Below, one piece after another: positions 25,603 through 36,250 of a DNA stretch of 64,000 nt. Numbering within the stretch: the stretch's first letter is position 1; the number at the start of each line of letters is the position of its first letter. The position numbers and the translations under genes were made by a program. A model generated the notes under the pieces. That model worked only from the letters and a program-made list of their open reading frames with translations, had not been told where the DNA came from and made no database searches. The stretch covers positions 124,001-188,000 of the forward strand of contig QCOF01000001.1 of assembly GCA_003209915.1 (NCBI GenBank). The letters are read 5' to 3'. The stretch comes from Pelagibacteraceae bacterium AG-430-E20. Its GTDB lineage: Bacteria; Pseudomonadota; Alphaproteobacteria; Pelagibacterales; Pelagibacteraceae.

Positions 25603-27049
25603 AATAATCCTCTACTAGTTTATTTAGTAATCTTACTCCATATCCTGTTGCACCACCTGAATTGAGAGCTCCACCGTACTTTGAAAAAGCCATTCCAGCG
25701 ATATCTAAATGTGCCCACGGTGTTTTGTTTAAAATAAATCTCTGTAAAAATTGTGCGGCTGTAGTTGAACCAGCGCCACCAACATAATTTATATTTTGCA
25801 TATCCGCATTTTTAGAGTCTATTAGTTTGTCATAATTTTTATTTAAAGGCATTCTCCAAACTTTTTCCTCAGTTTTTTCTCCTACATCAATTAATTGATT
25901 AGATAATTTATCATCATTAGAAAATAAGCCTGCATACTCAGATCCGAGAGAAACAATTATAGCACCAGTTAATGTTGCTAAATCAACAATAAATTTTGGT
26001 TTATATTTCTTTTCTGTATAAGTAATAGCATCTGCTAACACTAACCTACCTTCTGCATCAGTATTTAAGATTTCTACTGTTTTGCCACTATAAGATTTAA
26101 CAATATCTCCAGGTCTTTGTGCATTTCCTCCTGGCATATTTTCAACAAGACCCACAACACCTATTGCATTAACCTTTGCTTTTTTTAGAGCCAAACTTTT
26201 CATTAAACCGACTACTGTTGCTGAACCAGCCATATCGTATGTCATGTCTTCCATAAATTTTGCAGGTTTAAGCGATATACCTCCTGTATCAAAGCAAACA
26301 CCTTTACCTACGAAAGCTAAAGGTTTAGAATTATCTTTTAGTCCCTTCCATTCCATAGTGACCAGATAAGATCCCCGTATACTTCCTTGACCTACACCTA
26401 ACAAAGTATTCATACCTAACTTTTTCATTTTTTGTTCGTTAAGAATGTTTATTTTTAAACCAAATTTTTTTAAGGTGTTTAATCTTTTAGCGTATTCATC
26501 AGGATGCAAAATATTTCCTGGTTCAGACACTAAATCCCTTGCATAGAATGTACCTTCCTCTATAGCAGTAAATTTTAATTGATCAGCTTTGGTCGGTATA
26601 TTTTTTCCAATTACAGTTATAGTTATTCTTTTATTTTTTTTTTTTGATTTATATTTTTCAAAGATATAAGACTTTAATTTCATTCCGTGCAAGAAATAGC
26701 CAATTATATTTTTTGAGGTATTTTTAATAGAGTCTGAATTGACTATGAAATTACTTTGTTTGATGTCTTTAATTTGATCATATAATTTTGCACCCAAACC
26801 TTCAAAGTCTGAATTTTTAAGATTTTTTTTAGTTGAAACCAAAATTATTTTTTTTTTGGAACTTATGTTAAAAAAGACATTATTACTTTTCTTGTCACTT
26901 ACTTTGAGTAAATCATTGATAAACGCATATTCATTAACCGAAATATATTTTTTCAAATGCGATAAGTCGAAGTTTTCATCAACAAATAATAGCAAATTGT
27001 CTATTTTATTTTTTGGATAACTGTTCTTATAACTAATTTTTAATGACAT
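25595..27049 (-). CDS. pepA: Leucyl aminopeptidase (M17, PepA-type)
   Basis: Cytosolic dinuclear-metal aminopeptidase. The C-terminal catalytic domain has FVGKGVCFDTGGISLKPA (metal Asp and Lys), DMAGSATVVG, and NTDAEGRLVLADA, the M17 signature with metal ligands and catalytic Arg. The N-terminal ~150 residues are the variable macro-like domain. I prefer the ATG at 27049 to the in-frame GTG at 27064; neither has a clear ribosome-binding site. It diverges from lptF over about 60 bp. Confidence 0.95.
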   Translation of the reverse strand: MSLKISYKNSYPKNKIDNLLLFVDENFDLSHLKKYISVNEYAFINDLLKVSDKKSNNVFFNISSKKKIILVSTKKNLKNSDFEGLGAKLYDQIKDIKQSNFIVNSDSIKNTSKNIIGYFLHGMKLKSYIFEKYKSKKKNKRITITVIGKNIPTKADQLKFTAIEEGTFYARDLVSEPGNILHPDEYAKRLNTLKKFGLKINILNEQKMKKLGMNTLLGVGQGSIRGSYLVTMEWKGLKDNSKPLAFVGKGVCFDTGGISLKPAKFMEDMTYDMAGSATVVGLMKSLALKKAKVNAIGVVGLVENMPGGNAQRPGDIVKSYSGKTVEILNTDAEGRLVLADAITYTEKKYKPKFIVDLATLTGAIIVSLGSEYAGLFSNDDKLSNQLIDVGEKTEEKVWRMPLNKNYDKLIDSKNADMQNINYVGGAGSTTAAQFLQRFILNKTPWAHLDIAGMAFSKYGGALNSGGATGYGVRLLNKLVEDYYE

Positions 27050-27109
27050 AAATTTTAAATACACTCAACGAGAGTAGAATGTTATATATATTTAAATTAT
27101 CATATTTCA

Positions 27110-28255
27110 ATGAAAAAGATTTTATTTCGAAAGATATTATTAGATTGTCTTAAATTTTTTTTATTAACCATTCTTGGTGTTAGTACAATTGTTTGGGTTT
27201 TTCAGGCGGTAAATTATCTTGATATTATGGTTGAAGATGGAAGAAATTATCTTGTCTATTTTAATTATACTATTTTAATTTTTCCAAAAATTATTAGTAA
27301 AATTTATCCATTTGCCTTGTTTTTATCTTTTTATTATGTCCTTTCTAAATATGAAAAAAATAATGAATTATTAATATTTTGGAACCATGGCATTAGTCAA
27401 TTACAAATAATTAATTTTTTTCTAAAAGCCTCCTTTGCTTTAATGATTATTCAAATTCTTTTGCTTACATTTTTAGTTCCTAAAACTCAAGATATGGCTA
27501 GGTCTATATTAAGAAATTCAAATATTAATTTTTATGACAATTTTTTAAAACCAAAAAAGTTTAATGATGTAATTAAAAATGTGACGATGTATACAGAAAA
27601 GAAAAAATCAGATGGTTCATTAGAAAATATTTATATAAAAAAATTTTCAAATGTTAACGAGTTCGAAATTTTATTAGCAAGAACTGGGGTTATTAAAAAT
27701 AAAAATAACAAACAAGTTCTCACTCTTTTCAACGGTCAAAATATTAAAAGTAAAAATAATAATATAGATAGTTTTACTTTTTCTGAATTTGATTTTAATC
27801 TTTCTGGTCTTCAATCCAACACTACTACTTATAAAAAAACTCAAGAAAATTCATCTATTAGTCTAATTAGTTGTTTTAGAAATTTGAATTCAGATGACAA
27901 AAAAAATAATCAAATTTTAAAAATTGAGAACTGTAGTATTCAAAATTTATCTGGCATATCTCAAGAACTTTATAAAAGAATGATAATCCCACTTTACATA
28001 CCAACATTAGTTCTTGCGGTATTAATATTAATAATAATTTCTAGAGGAAATTTAAATTATCTTAAACTTAAATCTTTAATTTTCTTATTGGGTATTTTTA
28101 TTATCGTTTTTTCTGAAATGAGCTTAAGATTTATTGTCGAGGACTTAAATATTAATTTAAAAATAATTTTAATTCCTATTATGACACTAATTATATTTTA
28201 TAGCATTTTAAGATACATTCTAAATTTTTATTTAAAGAAGGTAGATTTAAAATGA
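27110..28255 (+). CDS. lptF: LPS export ABC permease LptF
   Basis: Inner-membrane permease of LptB2FG, which extracts LPS and passes it to the periplasmic bridge. The 381-residue protein has two or more N-terminal membrane helices, a periplasmic beta-jellyroll region (residues ~130-260), and three C-terminal helices, the YjgP layout. It overlaps lptG by ATGA (28252-28255). LptA and LptB are not in the window. Confidence 0.9.
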   Translation: MKKILFRKILLDCLKFFLLTILGVSTIVWVFQAVNYLDIMVEDGRNYLVYFNYTILIFPKIISKIYPFALFLSFYYVLSKYEKNNELLIFWNHGISQLQIINFFLKASFALMIIQILLLTFLVPKTQDMARSILRNSNINFYDNFLKPKKFNDVIKNVTMYTEKKKSDGSLENIYIKKFSNVNEFEILLARTGVIKNKNNKQVLTLFNGQNIKSKNNNIDSFTFSEFDFNLSGLQSNTTTYKKTQENSSISLISCFRNLNSDDKKNNQILKIENCSIQNLSGISQELYKRMIIPLYIPTLVLAVLILIIISRGNLNYLKLKSLIFLLGIFIIVFSEMSLRFIVEDLNINLKIILIPIMTLIIFYSILRYILNFYLKKVDLK

Positions 28256-29325
28256 AAACCTATATCAGATTTTTAACCATAAGTTTCTTGAAGTCATTTA
28301 TAAATATCTTTTTAATAATGCTATCTCTTGTTTTGATATTAAATTTATTAAGTGAGCTTGATTTTTTTAAAGACATTGAGGTTGGAAGTTTCTTTCCTGC
28401 CTATCTCGCATTACTTAATTCTGGATCTTTAATTTTTGAAATGTTTCCATTTATTTGTCTTGTATGTACCCAATTTTTTTTTATAGGTTTTTTTAAAGAT
28501 GATCAGCTTAATATTTTCAAGTACTCTGGATTAAAAAATACAAGCATTATTAAAATATTAAGTTTATTAACATTTCTTATTGGTGTCTTTGTTATAATTT
28601 TTTTTTATAATTTTACTTCAAATTTAAAAAATTTTTATTTAGAGTTAAAGTCAAATTATACTTCAGATGATAAGTACCTTGCAGTAATCACAAATAATGG
28701 GCTTTGGATCAAAGATAAAATTGAAAACAGAATACTTATAATTAACTCTACAAAGATAAAACCTGATCATCTTATAGATACTTTCATAAGTGAATTTGAT
28801 AGTGATTTTAACATTATAAGAAATATAAAAAGCAATAAAGTTAATATTAAAAACAATGAATGGATTATTTATGATGCGGAAATTTTTGCCAACAATACTT
28901 CAACTGTAAAAAAAAATATAAAAATAAAATCAAATTTTAATTATGAAAGAATCCAAGGTTTATTTTCTAATCTTTCCTCTCTTTCAGTTTTGGAGTTAAT
29001 AAAACTTAAAGAAAATTATAAATTACTTGGGTATTCTACTGTTGAGGTTGAAGTGCACTTAAATAGATTAATATCTTATCCCTTTTACTTATTATTAATG
29101 ACAATTTTTTCATCAATTATCATGTTTAATTCAAAAAATTTAAAAAATACTGGTATAAAAATTACAATTGGACTATTTTTTTCAGTAATAATTTATTATA
29201 TTAATAATTTCTTCTATGTACTTGGGAATACCGAAAGGATTTCAATTTATGTATCTATTTGGGCTCCTTTATTTTTCTTAACAGCAATGAATTTTTTAAT
29301 GATGAGAAAAATAAATGAGAAATAA
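28252..29325 (+). CDS. lptG: LPS export ABC permease LptG
   Basis: Partner permease of LptF (YjgQ type), 357 residues with the same helix-periplasmic domain-helix layout. The segment LSVLELIKLKENYKLLGYSTVEVEVHLNRLISYPFYLLLM matches the conserved region preceding the C-terminal helices. It is coupled to lptF by a 4-base overlap and overlaps lptD by 11 bases, so membrane extraction and outer-membrane insertion of LPS are encoded together. Confidence 0.92.
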   Translation: MKTYIRFLTISFLKSFINIFLIMLSLVLILNLLSELDFFKDIEVGSFFPAYLALLNSGSLIFEMFPFICLVCTQFFFIGFFKDDQLNIFKYSGLKNTSIIKILSLLTFLIGVFVIIFFYNFTSNLKNFYLELKSNYTSDDKYLAVITNNGLWIKDKIENRILIINSTKIKPDHLIDTFISEFDSDFNIIRNIKSNKVNIKNNEWIIYDAEIFANNTSTVKKNIKIKSNFNYERIQGLFSNLSSLSVLELIKLKENYKLLGYSTVEVEVHLNRLISYPFYLLLMTIFSSIIMFNSKNLKNTGIKITIGLFFSVIIYYINNFFYVLGNTERISIYVSIWAPLFFLTAMNFLMMRKINEK

Positions 29326-31930
29326 GATTAAAAAAATAATAATAATCTTAAGTTTTCTAATACTTATTTCTTTTAACGTTTCTTCCAATGAACAATTTAA
29401 CTTTGATGTAACTGAAGTTGAAATTTTAGATAACGGAAATGAATTTAGAGGTATAAAGCGAGGTACTATTACCTCAGAGAATGGAGTTATTATTAATGCT
29501 GATAAGTTTATTTACTATAAAATTAATAATATTCTTAATGCTGAAGGGAATGTTGAGATATTAGATGATGTGAATAATTACAAGATTTATTCTGACAAAG
29601 TCACCTATTTTAAAAATGAAGAAAAATTTATTACAAAGAGTAATTCAAAAGCGATTAATAATAAGATAATTTTAACAGCAGATGAATTCGAATACTATAA
29701 AAATTTAAATATTATAAAAGCCAAAAATAATGTTGAATTTGAAGATAAAATTAAAAACATTATTCTTCAAGGTGAAGATGTAACGTATGAAAAAAATACA
29801 GAAAAAATATTCACAATCGGATTTACAGATGCAAAAATTGATGAAAAATACAATTTTTATTCAAAAAATGTTAATTTTGATCGTAATGAGATGGAATTAA
29901 GCTCCAAAGATGAGACACAAATAAAAGATAACAAATTTAACTTATATAAAACAAGTGAATTTAAATATTTTGTTAATGATGAATTATTAAAGGGAAATAA
30001 TGTTGAAATAACTACAAATATAAATTTACCAAGCGAGTTATCAGATAAATATTTTTTCAGCAGTGGATTTTTTGATCTTAAAGATGATAATTTTAATGCA
30101 GCTGAAACAAAAGTTAAAATGAAAAAAAATATTTTCGGCAATATGGATAATGATCCTAGATTAATTGGAGTTTCTTCTTTTAAAAAAAATGAAATTACTC
30201 AAGTTAATAAAGGTATTTTTACAAGTTGTAAAAAAACTGATAATTGCCCTCCTTGGAGTATTAAAGCCGAAAAAATTAAGCATAATAAATCAAGAAAACA
30301 ATTAATTTATGATAATGCTATTCTTCAAATATATGATGTGCCAATAGTTTATTTCCCAAAGTTTTTTCATCCTGATCCAACTGTTAAGAGACAATCTGGA
30401 ATACTAAAACCAATTTTAAACGAGTCCCATATTTTAGGGTCTTCATTAAAAATTCCATACTATAAGGTTTTGTCCGCAGATAAAGATTTAACTATTTCGC
30501 CTAATATATTTGAAAAAGATATCTTAATGATAGAAAATGAATTTAGACAAAAAACAAGTAATTCAAATCTATTAGCTAACTATGGGTTTACACGAGGGTA
30601 TAAATCTTCAGTCGATAGTAAAAAAAAAAATATTTCTCATCTCTTTGGTAGATATAAATTAGATCTTGGTTTAGAAAATTATAATTCAAGTTTTTTGGAT
30701 TTAAATTTTCAGAAAATAAACAACGATACATACTTAAAAGTATTTGACAGTAATTTAACAGAAACTCCAATAAAACCTCAAAATAAAGATCAATTGACAT
30801 CATCTTTAGATCTTTCATTTGAACATCAAAAATTTAATCTTTCTACTGGCTTTACCAGTTATGAAAATTTAAGTGGTAAAAATAGTGATAGATACCAATA
30901 TGTTTTACCCTATTATAATTTTTCGAGAAACTTATTTGAAAATCAAGACGTATTAAGAGTTAACCTTAATTCATCTGGAAGTAATAATTTACAAAATACA
31001 AACAACCTAAAATCAAGAGTGATTAATGATCTAAGCTTTGAAAGCTTAGATTATTTCACAAAGTTTGGAATTAAAAATAACTTTCAGTTCCTTGCCAAAA
31101 ATCTAAATACAGTTGCTAAAAATGATCCTATTTATAAATCAACACCTCAAATTGAGTTAATGAATATCTTTGAGGCACGCTCAAGTTTACCTTTAATAAA
31201 GTCGGGAACAAACTCAAATAACTTTTTAGAGCCTAAAATTTCTTTTAGATTTAATCCAGGTGACATGAAAAATTATTCTGATAGTAATAGAAAAATTGGG
31301 GTCTCTAATATTTTCAACGTTAACAGGTTGGGTCTCACAGACTCATTTGAAGAAGGAAAATCTTTAACTATAGGACTAGATTATAAAAGAGAGGATTTAG
31401 ACAATATTAACAAGTATTTTGAATTTAAAATAGCTTCAGTGTTTAGGGATGATTTTACAACTAAAATTCCTTTATCAAGTGCAATAAGAGAAAATGGTAA
31501 TTTGATCGGCTCTATGAAAAGTAATATTAATGAAAATTTTGATTTCGCTTATGACTTTTCAATTGATAATGATTTAAAAACTTTTGAGTATAATTCATTA
31601 AGTGCAAACTTAAATCTAAACAAATTTTCTACTGGTATAAATTTTATAGAAGAAAATGGAAAAATAGGCGACTCTAATACTATAGAAAATTTTATGGAAT
31701 ATAAATTTGATGAAAGTAACTATCTAACTTTTAATACTAGAAGGAATAGAAAAATAGACTTAACAGAATATTATAATCTTGTATATGAATATAAAAATGA
31801 TTGTTTAATTGCAGGTATAAAATATAAAAAAACTTATTATCAAGATCGAGACCTATTGCCAACTGAGGACTTAATGATTTCAATTACTATTTTTCCATTA
31901 ACCACTTATGAAAGAAAAATTGATAGATAG
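29315..31930 (+). CDS. lptD: LPS assembly outer-membrane protein LptD
   Basis: Outer-membrane beta-barrel that inserts LPS into the outer leaflet. A signal peptide (to about SSNEQ) precedes an N-terminal OstA/jellyroll domain with repeated strand patterns (residues ~30-230). The conserved plug segment FTSCKKTDNCPPWSIKAEKIKHN is next, then the barrel, ending KKTYYQDRDLLPTEDLMISITIFPL. A late cysteine (YKNDCLIAG) could pair with the CKKTDNC cysteines, as disulfides do in E. coli LptD. Length 871. It overlaps lptG and surA. Confidence 0.95.
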   Translation: MRNKIKKIIIILSFLILISFNVSSNEQFNFDVTEVEILDNGNEFRGIKRGTITSENGVIINADKFIYYKINNILNAEGNVEILDDVNNYKIYSDKVTYFKNEEKFITKSNSKAINNKIILTADEFEYYKNLNIIKAKNNVEFEDKIKNIILQGEDVTYEKNTEKIFTIGFTDAKIDEKYNFYSKNVNFDRNEMELSSKDETQIKDNKFNLYKTSEFKYFVNDELLKGNNVEITTNINLPSELSDKYFFSSGFFDLKDDNFNAAETKVKMKKNIFGNMDNDPRLIGVSSFKKNEITQVNKGIFTSCKKTDNCPPWSIKAEKIKHNKSRKQLIYDNAILQIYDVPIVYFPKFFHPDPTVKRQSGILKPILNESHILGSSLKIPYYKVLSADKDLTISPNIFEKDILMIENEFRQKTSNSNLLANYGFTRGYKSSVDSKKKNISHLFGRYKLDLGLENYNSSFLDLNFQKINNDTYLKVFDSNLTETPIKPQNKDQLTSSLDLSFEHQKFNLSTGFTSYENLSGKNSDRYQYVLPYYNFSRNLFENQDVLRVNLNSSGSNNLQNTNNLKSRVINDLSFESLDYFTKFGIKNNFQFLAKNLNTVAKNDPIYKSTPQIELMNIFEARSSLPLIKSGTNSNNFLEPKISFRFNPGDMKNYSDSNRKIGVSNIFNVNRLGLTDSFEEGKSLTIGLDYKREDLDNINKYFEFKIASVFRDDFTTKIPLSSAIRENGNLIGSMKSNINENFDFAYDFSIDNDLKTFEYNSLSANLNLNKFSTGINFIEENGKIGDSNTIENFMEYKFDESNYLTFNTRRNRKIDLTEYYNLVYEYKNDCLIAGIKYKKTYYQDRDLLPTEDLMISITIFPLTTYERKIDR

Positions 31931-32858
31931 CATCAAAGTGATTTTTAAATTAAAAATTTTGCTGATTTTATTTTTTCTGATCCTTAATAAAAATACGACT
32001 GCTTTAGAAAATAGAATTTTGGTTAAAGTAGATAATAAGCTAATAACAAGTATAGATATTTATAATCAATCTAGATATTTAACAACATTAGATCCTGATC
32101 TAAAAAAATTTGGTGATAATCAGATATTTGAACTATCAAAAAATATACTCATTAAAGAGAAAATTAAAAAAATTGAACTTGAAAAACAAAAAATAGACAT
32201 GGATATTAAAGATGAGAAGTTAAACTCATATGTTAATTCAATTTTTGAATCAAAAAAAATATACTCAGTTAGTGACTATAGAGATTTTATAAATTCAATG
32301 GATTTTAATTATGAACAAATGAGAGAAAAATTAGTAATTGAATTTTTATGGAATAATTTAATATTTAAAAAATATTCTTCAAATATAAAGATTGATAGAA
32401 ATGAATTAAAAGAATTAGTCAAAAATAAAAAAATTAATTCGTATTTATTATCAGAAATCGTTTTTGATGCTAAAAATAAAGGTGAAATAAACGAAAGGTA
32501 TCAAAAAATAAAATTAGATATTGATAATCAAGGTTTTAAAAAGGCAGCTTTAATTCATAGTGTAGCCAGTTCAGCAAGTAATGGAGGAAATATAGGCTGG
32601 ATTAAAGAAAATTCTCTTAATAAAAAAATTTTAGAAGTTGTTAACAAATTAGAGGTTAATAAATATTCTAATCCTATTTCTCTACCTGGGGGGTTTTTAG
32701 TTGTAATGCTGAAAGATAAAAAAAGTGTGACGAGTAACTTAGATCCAGAAAAAGAATTAAATTCACTTGTTCAATTTAAAACAAATCAGCAACTTAATCA
32801 ATTTTCGAGCATGTATTTTAATAAAGTCAAAAAAGAAATACAAATAAATGAACTCTAA
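31908..32858 (+). CDS. surA: Periplasmic chaperone / peptidyl-prolyl isomerase SurA
   Basis: Assists folding of outer-membrane beta-barrels, LptD being a typical client. An N-terminal hydrophobic signal (KILLILFFLILNKNTTA) is followed by the SurA N domain (ILVKVDNKLITSIDIYNQSRYL). A single parvulin-like domain (~residues 175-275) contains SVASSASNGGNIGWI and ISLPGGFLVVML. At 316 residues it is shorter than enterobacterial SurA and has one PPIase domain rather than two. It overlaps lptD by 23 bases. Confidence 0.88.
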   Translation: MKEKLIDSIKVIFKLKILLILFFLILNKNTTALENRILVKVDNKLITSIDIYNQSRYLTTLDPDLKKFGDNQIFELSKNILIKEKIKKIELEKQKIDMDIKDEKLNSYVNSIFESKKIYSVSDYRDFINSMDFNYEQMREKLVIEFLWNNLIFKKYSSNIKIDRNELKELVKNKKINSYLLSEIVFDAKNKGEINERYQKIKLDIDNQGFKKAALIHSVASSASNGGNIGWIKENSLNKKILEVVNKLEVNKYSNPISLPGGFLVVMLKDKKSVTSNLDPEKELNSLVQFKTNQQLNQFSSMYFNKVKKEIQINEL

Positions 32859-33813
32859 AAATTATATAATTATAGTTGCAGGTGAACCAAATAGTATTTT
32901 TTTAGAAATATTTTTTAAATCATTAAATAGAATAAAGACAAAAAAACCTATAATTTTGATTGGTTCCTTAAAATTAGTTAAACTTCAAATGTCAAAGCTA
33001 AAATATAAAAAAAAAATTAAAGTTTTAAAATCAGATGATATTTTTGATCTGAAAATTAATAATAATACACTAAACCTGATCAATGTTGACTATAATCCAA
33101 CTAAAGCTTTTGAAAATATTTCATCTAAATCAAATGATTATATTTTAATGTGCTTTAAAATCGCATTTAAAATAATTAACAAATATAAAATTACAAAATT
33201 TATTAATGGGCCAGTAAATAAAAAAACATTCCTAAATAAGAAATTTAAAGGTGTTACAGAATATGTCTCAAAAAGTTTTAAAATTAAAAAGAATGCAATG
33301 CTAATTTATAATAAAAAATTATCAGTATGTCCTATAACAACACATTTACCAATTAAAGCTGTTTCTAAAAATATAAGTAAAAAAACCATAGTTGAGAAAA
33401 TTTTATTAATTCATGATTTTTATAAAAAACAAAATAGAAAAGCCAAAATTGCACTAATTGGCCTAAATCCTCATTGTGAAACAATTGACAAATTTGATGA
33501 GGATGAAGAGATTTTAAGGCCTGCTGTAAAGAAACTTAAAAAAAAAGGATTGGATATCTCTGGTCCATTTGCTGCAGACACAATATTTCTAAAAAAAAAT
33601 AGAAGTAAATATAATGTAATTGTTGGCATGTATCATGACCAAGTGTTAACACCTATGAAGACTATATTTGAATATGACGCTATAAATGTAACTCTTGGTT
33701 TGCCCTTCTTGAGAGTATCTCCAGACCATGGCCCAAATGAAAAAATGTTAGGTAAAAATATATCAAATCCATTAAGCCTTATAAGAGCTATTCAATTTTT
33801 GGATAGAAATTGA
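32848..33813 (+). CDS. pdxA: 4-Hydroxythreonine-4-phosphate dehydrogenase
   Basis: NAD(P)-dependent step in DXP-dependent pyridoxal 5'-phosphate synthesis. Metal-binding His positions appear in CPITTHLPIKAV, VGMYHDQVLTPMKT and RVSPDHGP, with IALIGLNPHCET and NVTLGLPFLRVSPDHG being PdxA signatures. Length 321 is typical. It overlaps surA by 11 bases and ksgA by 4, the standard lptD-surA-pdxA-ksgA order. Confidence 0.96.
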   Translation: MNSKNYIIIVAGEPNSIFLEIFFKSLNRIKTKKPIILIGSLKLVKLQMSKLKYKKKIKVLKSDDIFDLKINNNTLNLINVDYNPTKAFENISSKSNDYILMCFKIAFKIINKYKITKFINGPVNKKTFLNKKFKGVTEYVSKSFKIKKNAMLIYNKKLSVCPITTHLPIKAVSKNISKKTIVEKILLIHDFYKKQNRKAKIALIGLNPHCETIDKFDEDEEILRPAVKKLKKKGLDISGPFAADTIFLKKNRSKYNVIVGMYHDQVLTPMKTIFEYDAINVTLGLPFLRVSPDHGPNEKMLGKNISNPLSLIRAIQFLDRN

Positions 33814-34595
33814 TTAAAGCAAAAAAAAGTCTTGGTCAGAATTTTTTAATAGATGAAAATATTCTAGAAAAAATAGTTAACGTTATTCAAATTAAAGAAA
33901 AAAATATTCTTGAAATAGGCCCTGGTACTGGAGCTCTTACCTCTCATATTTTAAAAAAAAATCCCAAAAAAGTAATGGTTGTTGAAAAAGATAAAAATCT
34001 TGCAGAATCACTTGAGCTAAATTTTAGAGAGGAAGTAACTGTAATTAATAAGGATATTCTTGAGATTGATGAACATTCGTTGATAAATGAAAAGTTTACT
34101 GTATTTGGCAATCTTCCATATAATATTTCTACTGAGATATTGAGTAAATGGATTATAAATTTAAAAGATGGTTTCTGGTTTGATCATCTCGTTTTAATGT
34201 TTCAAAAAGAGGTAGCTAACAGAATTATTTCAAAATTTAATACATCAACTTATGGTAGACTTGCAATATTAACAAATTGGAAACTCAAAGTTGTTAAAAT
34301 TTGTGATATAAAACCTGTTTCTTTTTCTCCAAAACCAAAAGTTGATAGTTCTTTGTTACTATTCACTCCAAAAGATAAAATATTCAAGATTGGTGATCCT
34401 AAAAACTTAGAGAAGGTTACAAGAGTTTTTTTTAGCCATAGAAGAAAAATGTTAAAAAAACCTTTTAATCAACTTTTTAATGGTGATCAAAAAATATTAG
34501 ATAAGCTCAAAATTGATTTAAATCTTAGACCTCAAAATTTAGACTTTGAAACTTATTATAAATTAACAAGCGAATATGAGAATTTAAGAAGTTAA
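33810..34595 (+). CDS. rsmA: 16S rRNA dimethyladenosine transferase KsgA (RsmA)
   Basis: Dimethylates the two adjacent adenines of the 16S rRNA 3' hairpin during 30S assembly. N-terminal [24 protein letters not shown] loop [15 protein letters not shown], and catalytic [13 protein letters not shown] are all family hallmarks. The start is TTG at 33810, overlapping the pdxA stop as TTGA; no nearby ATG gives the conserved N-terminus. Its 3' end overlaps convergent gmk by 12 bases. Confidence 0.97.
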   Translation: MIKAKKSLGQNFLIDENILEKIVNVIQIKEKNILEIGPGTGALTSHILKKNPKKVMVVEKDKNLAESLELNFREEVTVINKDILEIDEHSLINEKFTVFGNLPYNISTEILSKWIINLKDGFWFDHLVLMFQKEVANRIISKFNTSTYGRLAILTNWKLKVVKICDIKPVSFSPKPKVDSSLLLFTPKDKIFKIGDPKNLEKVTRVFFSHRRKMLKKPFNQLFNGDQKILDKLKIDLNLRPQNLDFETYYKLTSEYENLRS

Positions 34596-35216
34596 TTTTT
34601 CTATATGATTCCTTATATACTCACCGTCATAATCTTTAGAACCATTATTTATTTCTGCATGAATTAAATTTTTTATTTTGGAGTAACAAGTTTCAATAGA
34701 GTCATTTATAACTACGTAATCATAATTAATCCAATGCAAAACATCTCTACTAAACTGCTTCATTCTTTCCTCAGCAATTAATTTATCTTTCATGTCTCTA
34801 TTGGAGAGTCTCTCAAACAATATCTCTTTACTTGGTGGTAAAATAAAAAAAGAAATTAGCTTATAATCTAAATTCTTGTTCTTTATTTGGTCCGCGCCTT
34901 GCCAATCGATATCAAATAAAACATTTTTACCTTTATTAAGTTTATTGATAACTGGTGTCCTTGTAGTTCCATAAAAATTACTAAAAACTTTTGCATATTC
35001 AAGAAATTCCTCATTTTTAATGAACCTTTTGAATTCTTTCTCATCAACAAAAAAATAATCTTTATTAGGAGTCTCGTTATGTCTAGGTTGTCTGGTTGTA
35101 TGAGATATGGAGATTTCAAAGTTATCTAACTTAGATAACATTTTTACTAATGTAGTTTTACCTGCTCCAGAGGGAGAGGATAAAATTATCATTACCCCAT
35201 CTTGTTCTGAGGGCAT
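34584..35216 (-). CDS. gmk: Guanylate kinase
   Basis: GMP to GDP, ATP-dependent. The P-loop [12 protein letters not shown] is near the N-terminus, [12 protein letters not shown] and [11 protein letters not shown] bind GMP, and [14 protein letters not shown] is the family core. Length 210. An in-frame Met 8 codons later (35192) would also leave the P-loop intact. It lies 8 bases downstream of acpP on the same strand, so may be part of the fab run. Confidence 0.97.
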   Translation of the reverse strand: MPSEQDGVMIILSSPSGAGKTTLVKMLSKLDNFEISISHTTRQPRHNETPNKDYFFVDEKEFKRFIKNEEFLEYAKVFSNFYGTTRTPVINKLNKGKNVLFDIDWQGADQIKNKNLDYKLISFFILPPSKEILFERLSNRDMKDKLIAEERMKQFSRDVLHWINYDYVVINDSIETCYSKIKNLIHAEINNGSKDYDGEYIRNHIEKLTS

Positions 35217-35224
35217 TAGATTTT

Positions 35225-35464
35225 CTAGTTAGCTTTTCCTTCGATAAACTTAACTGCATCTCCAACAGTTAAAATTTTCTCAGCTTCACTATCTGATATT
35301 TCAGATCCAAATTCTTCTTCGAAAGCCATCACTAATTCAACTGTATCTAAACTATCAGCTCCTAAATCGTCTATAAAACTAGACTCTTCGTTAACTTTTG
35401 CCTCATCGATACCTAGGTGATCAGCTACAATTTTTTTTACTTTGCTTGAAACGTCTTCTGACAT
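35225..35464 (-). CDS. acpP: Acyl carrier protein
   Basis: Carries growing acyl chains on 4'-phosphopantetheine in fatty acid synthesis. A 79-residue acidic protein with the attachment serine at residue 38 in [20 protein letters not shown]. It is downstream of fabG after a gap of about 48 bp and just before gmk. The usual fabF neighbour is not next to it in this window. Confidence 0.98.
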   Translation of the reverse strand: MSEDVSSKVKKIVADHLGIDEAKVNEESSFIDDLGADSLDTVELVMAFEEEFGSEISDSEAEKILTVGDAVKFIEGKAN

Positions 35465-35512
35465 ATTGATCCTTTTCGTTATAAATTCTTAATAGTTTAA
35501 AACTATGTTTTG

Positions 35513-36250
35513 TCAAGCCATATACATGCCCCCATTAACATGTAATGTTTCTCCATTGATATAGTTTGATTGATTTGAGCACAAAAAAAGTACCGCATTA
35601 GCAACATCATCAGGTTCGCCTAGACGTGCTGAGGGTATTTTTGATATTATAGCTTCTTTAAATTTTTCATCTAACTTATCAGTCATAGCTGTTTTAATAA
35701 AGCCTGGTGAAATGCAATTTATATTTATATTTTTTTTTGCGTATTCTATCGCCAAACTCTTAGACATCGCTATTATGCCTGCTTTCGATGCAGTGTAATT
35801 AGCCTGCCCTAAATTTCCTGTGTGACCAACAACAGATGTTATATTAACAATCCTGCCTGATTTATTCTTAAGCATTTTTTTAATTGCAGATTTACTAATT
35901 AAAAAAGTTGATGTTAAATTGATATCAATTACTTTTTTCCATTCTTCTAAACTCATTCTTATTGCAAGGTTATCTTGGGTAACTCCTGCATTATTAATAA
36001 TACAATCTAAGTTTCCACCAAGTTCTTTTGTTGCATTTTCTATAAATTCCTCAATTTTATCACTTTGAGAAATATCAAATTTTAATATTTTAATATTTTC
36101 AAATTTACTTTTTAGTACATTTAGTTTTTCAATTTTAGTACCAGAAGCTAAAATATTTGCTCCAGCTTGGTTTAATTTTTTAATTATCGAGTTTCCAATA
36201 CCACCTGAAGCGCCTGTTACTATAATATTTTTACCTTTTAGATCGCTCAT
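35513..36250 (-). CDS. fabG: 3-Oxoacyl-ACP reductase FabG
   Basis: NADPH-dependent reduction of beta-ketoacyl-ACP. The Rossmann TGASGGIG is near the N-terminus, NNAGVT follows, and the catalytic Ser (ITSVVGHTGN) and YTASK are present, ending in the FabG-type SNYINGETLHVNGGMYM. Length 245. It is coupled to fabD by a 4-base overlap and followed by acpP, which supports a fatty-acid role over a generic SDR. Confidence 0.97.
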   Translation of the reverse strand: MSDLKGKNIIVTGASGGIGNSIIKKLNQAGANILASGTKIEKLNVLKSKFENIKILKFDISQSDKIEEFIENATKELGGNLDCIINNAGVTQDNLAIRMSLEEWKKVIDINLTSTFLISKSAIKKMLKNKSGRIVNITSVVGHTGNLGQANYTASKAGIIAMSKSLAIEYAKKNININCISPGFIKTAMTDKLDEKFKEAIISKIPSARLGEPDDVANAVLFLCSNQSNYINGETLHVNGGMYMA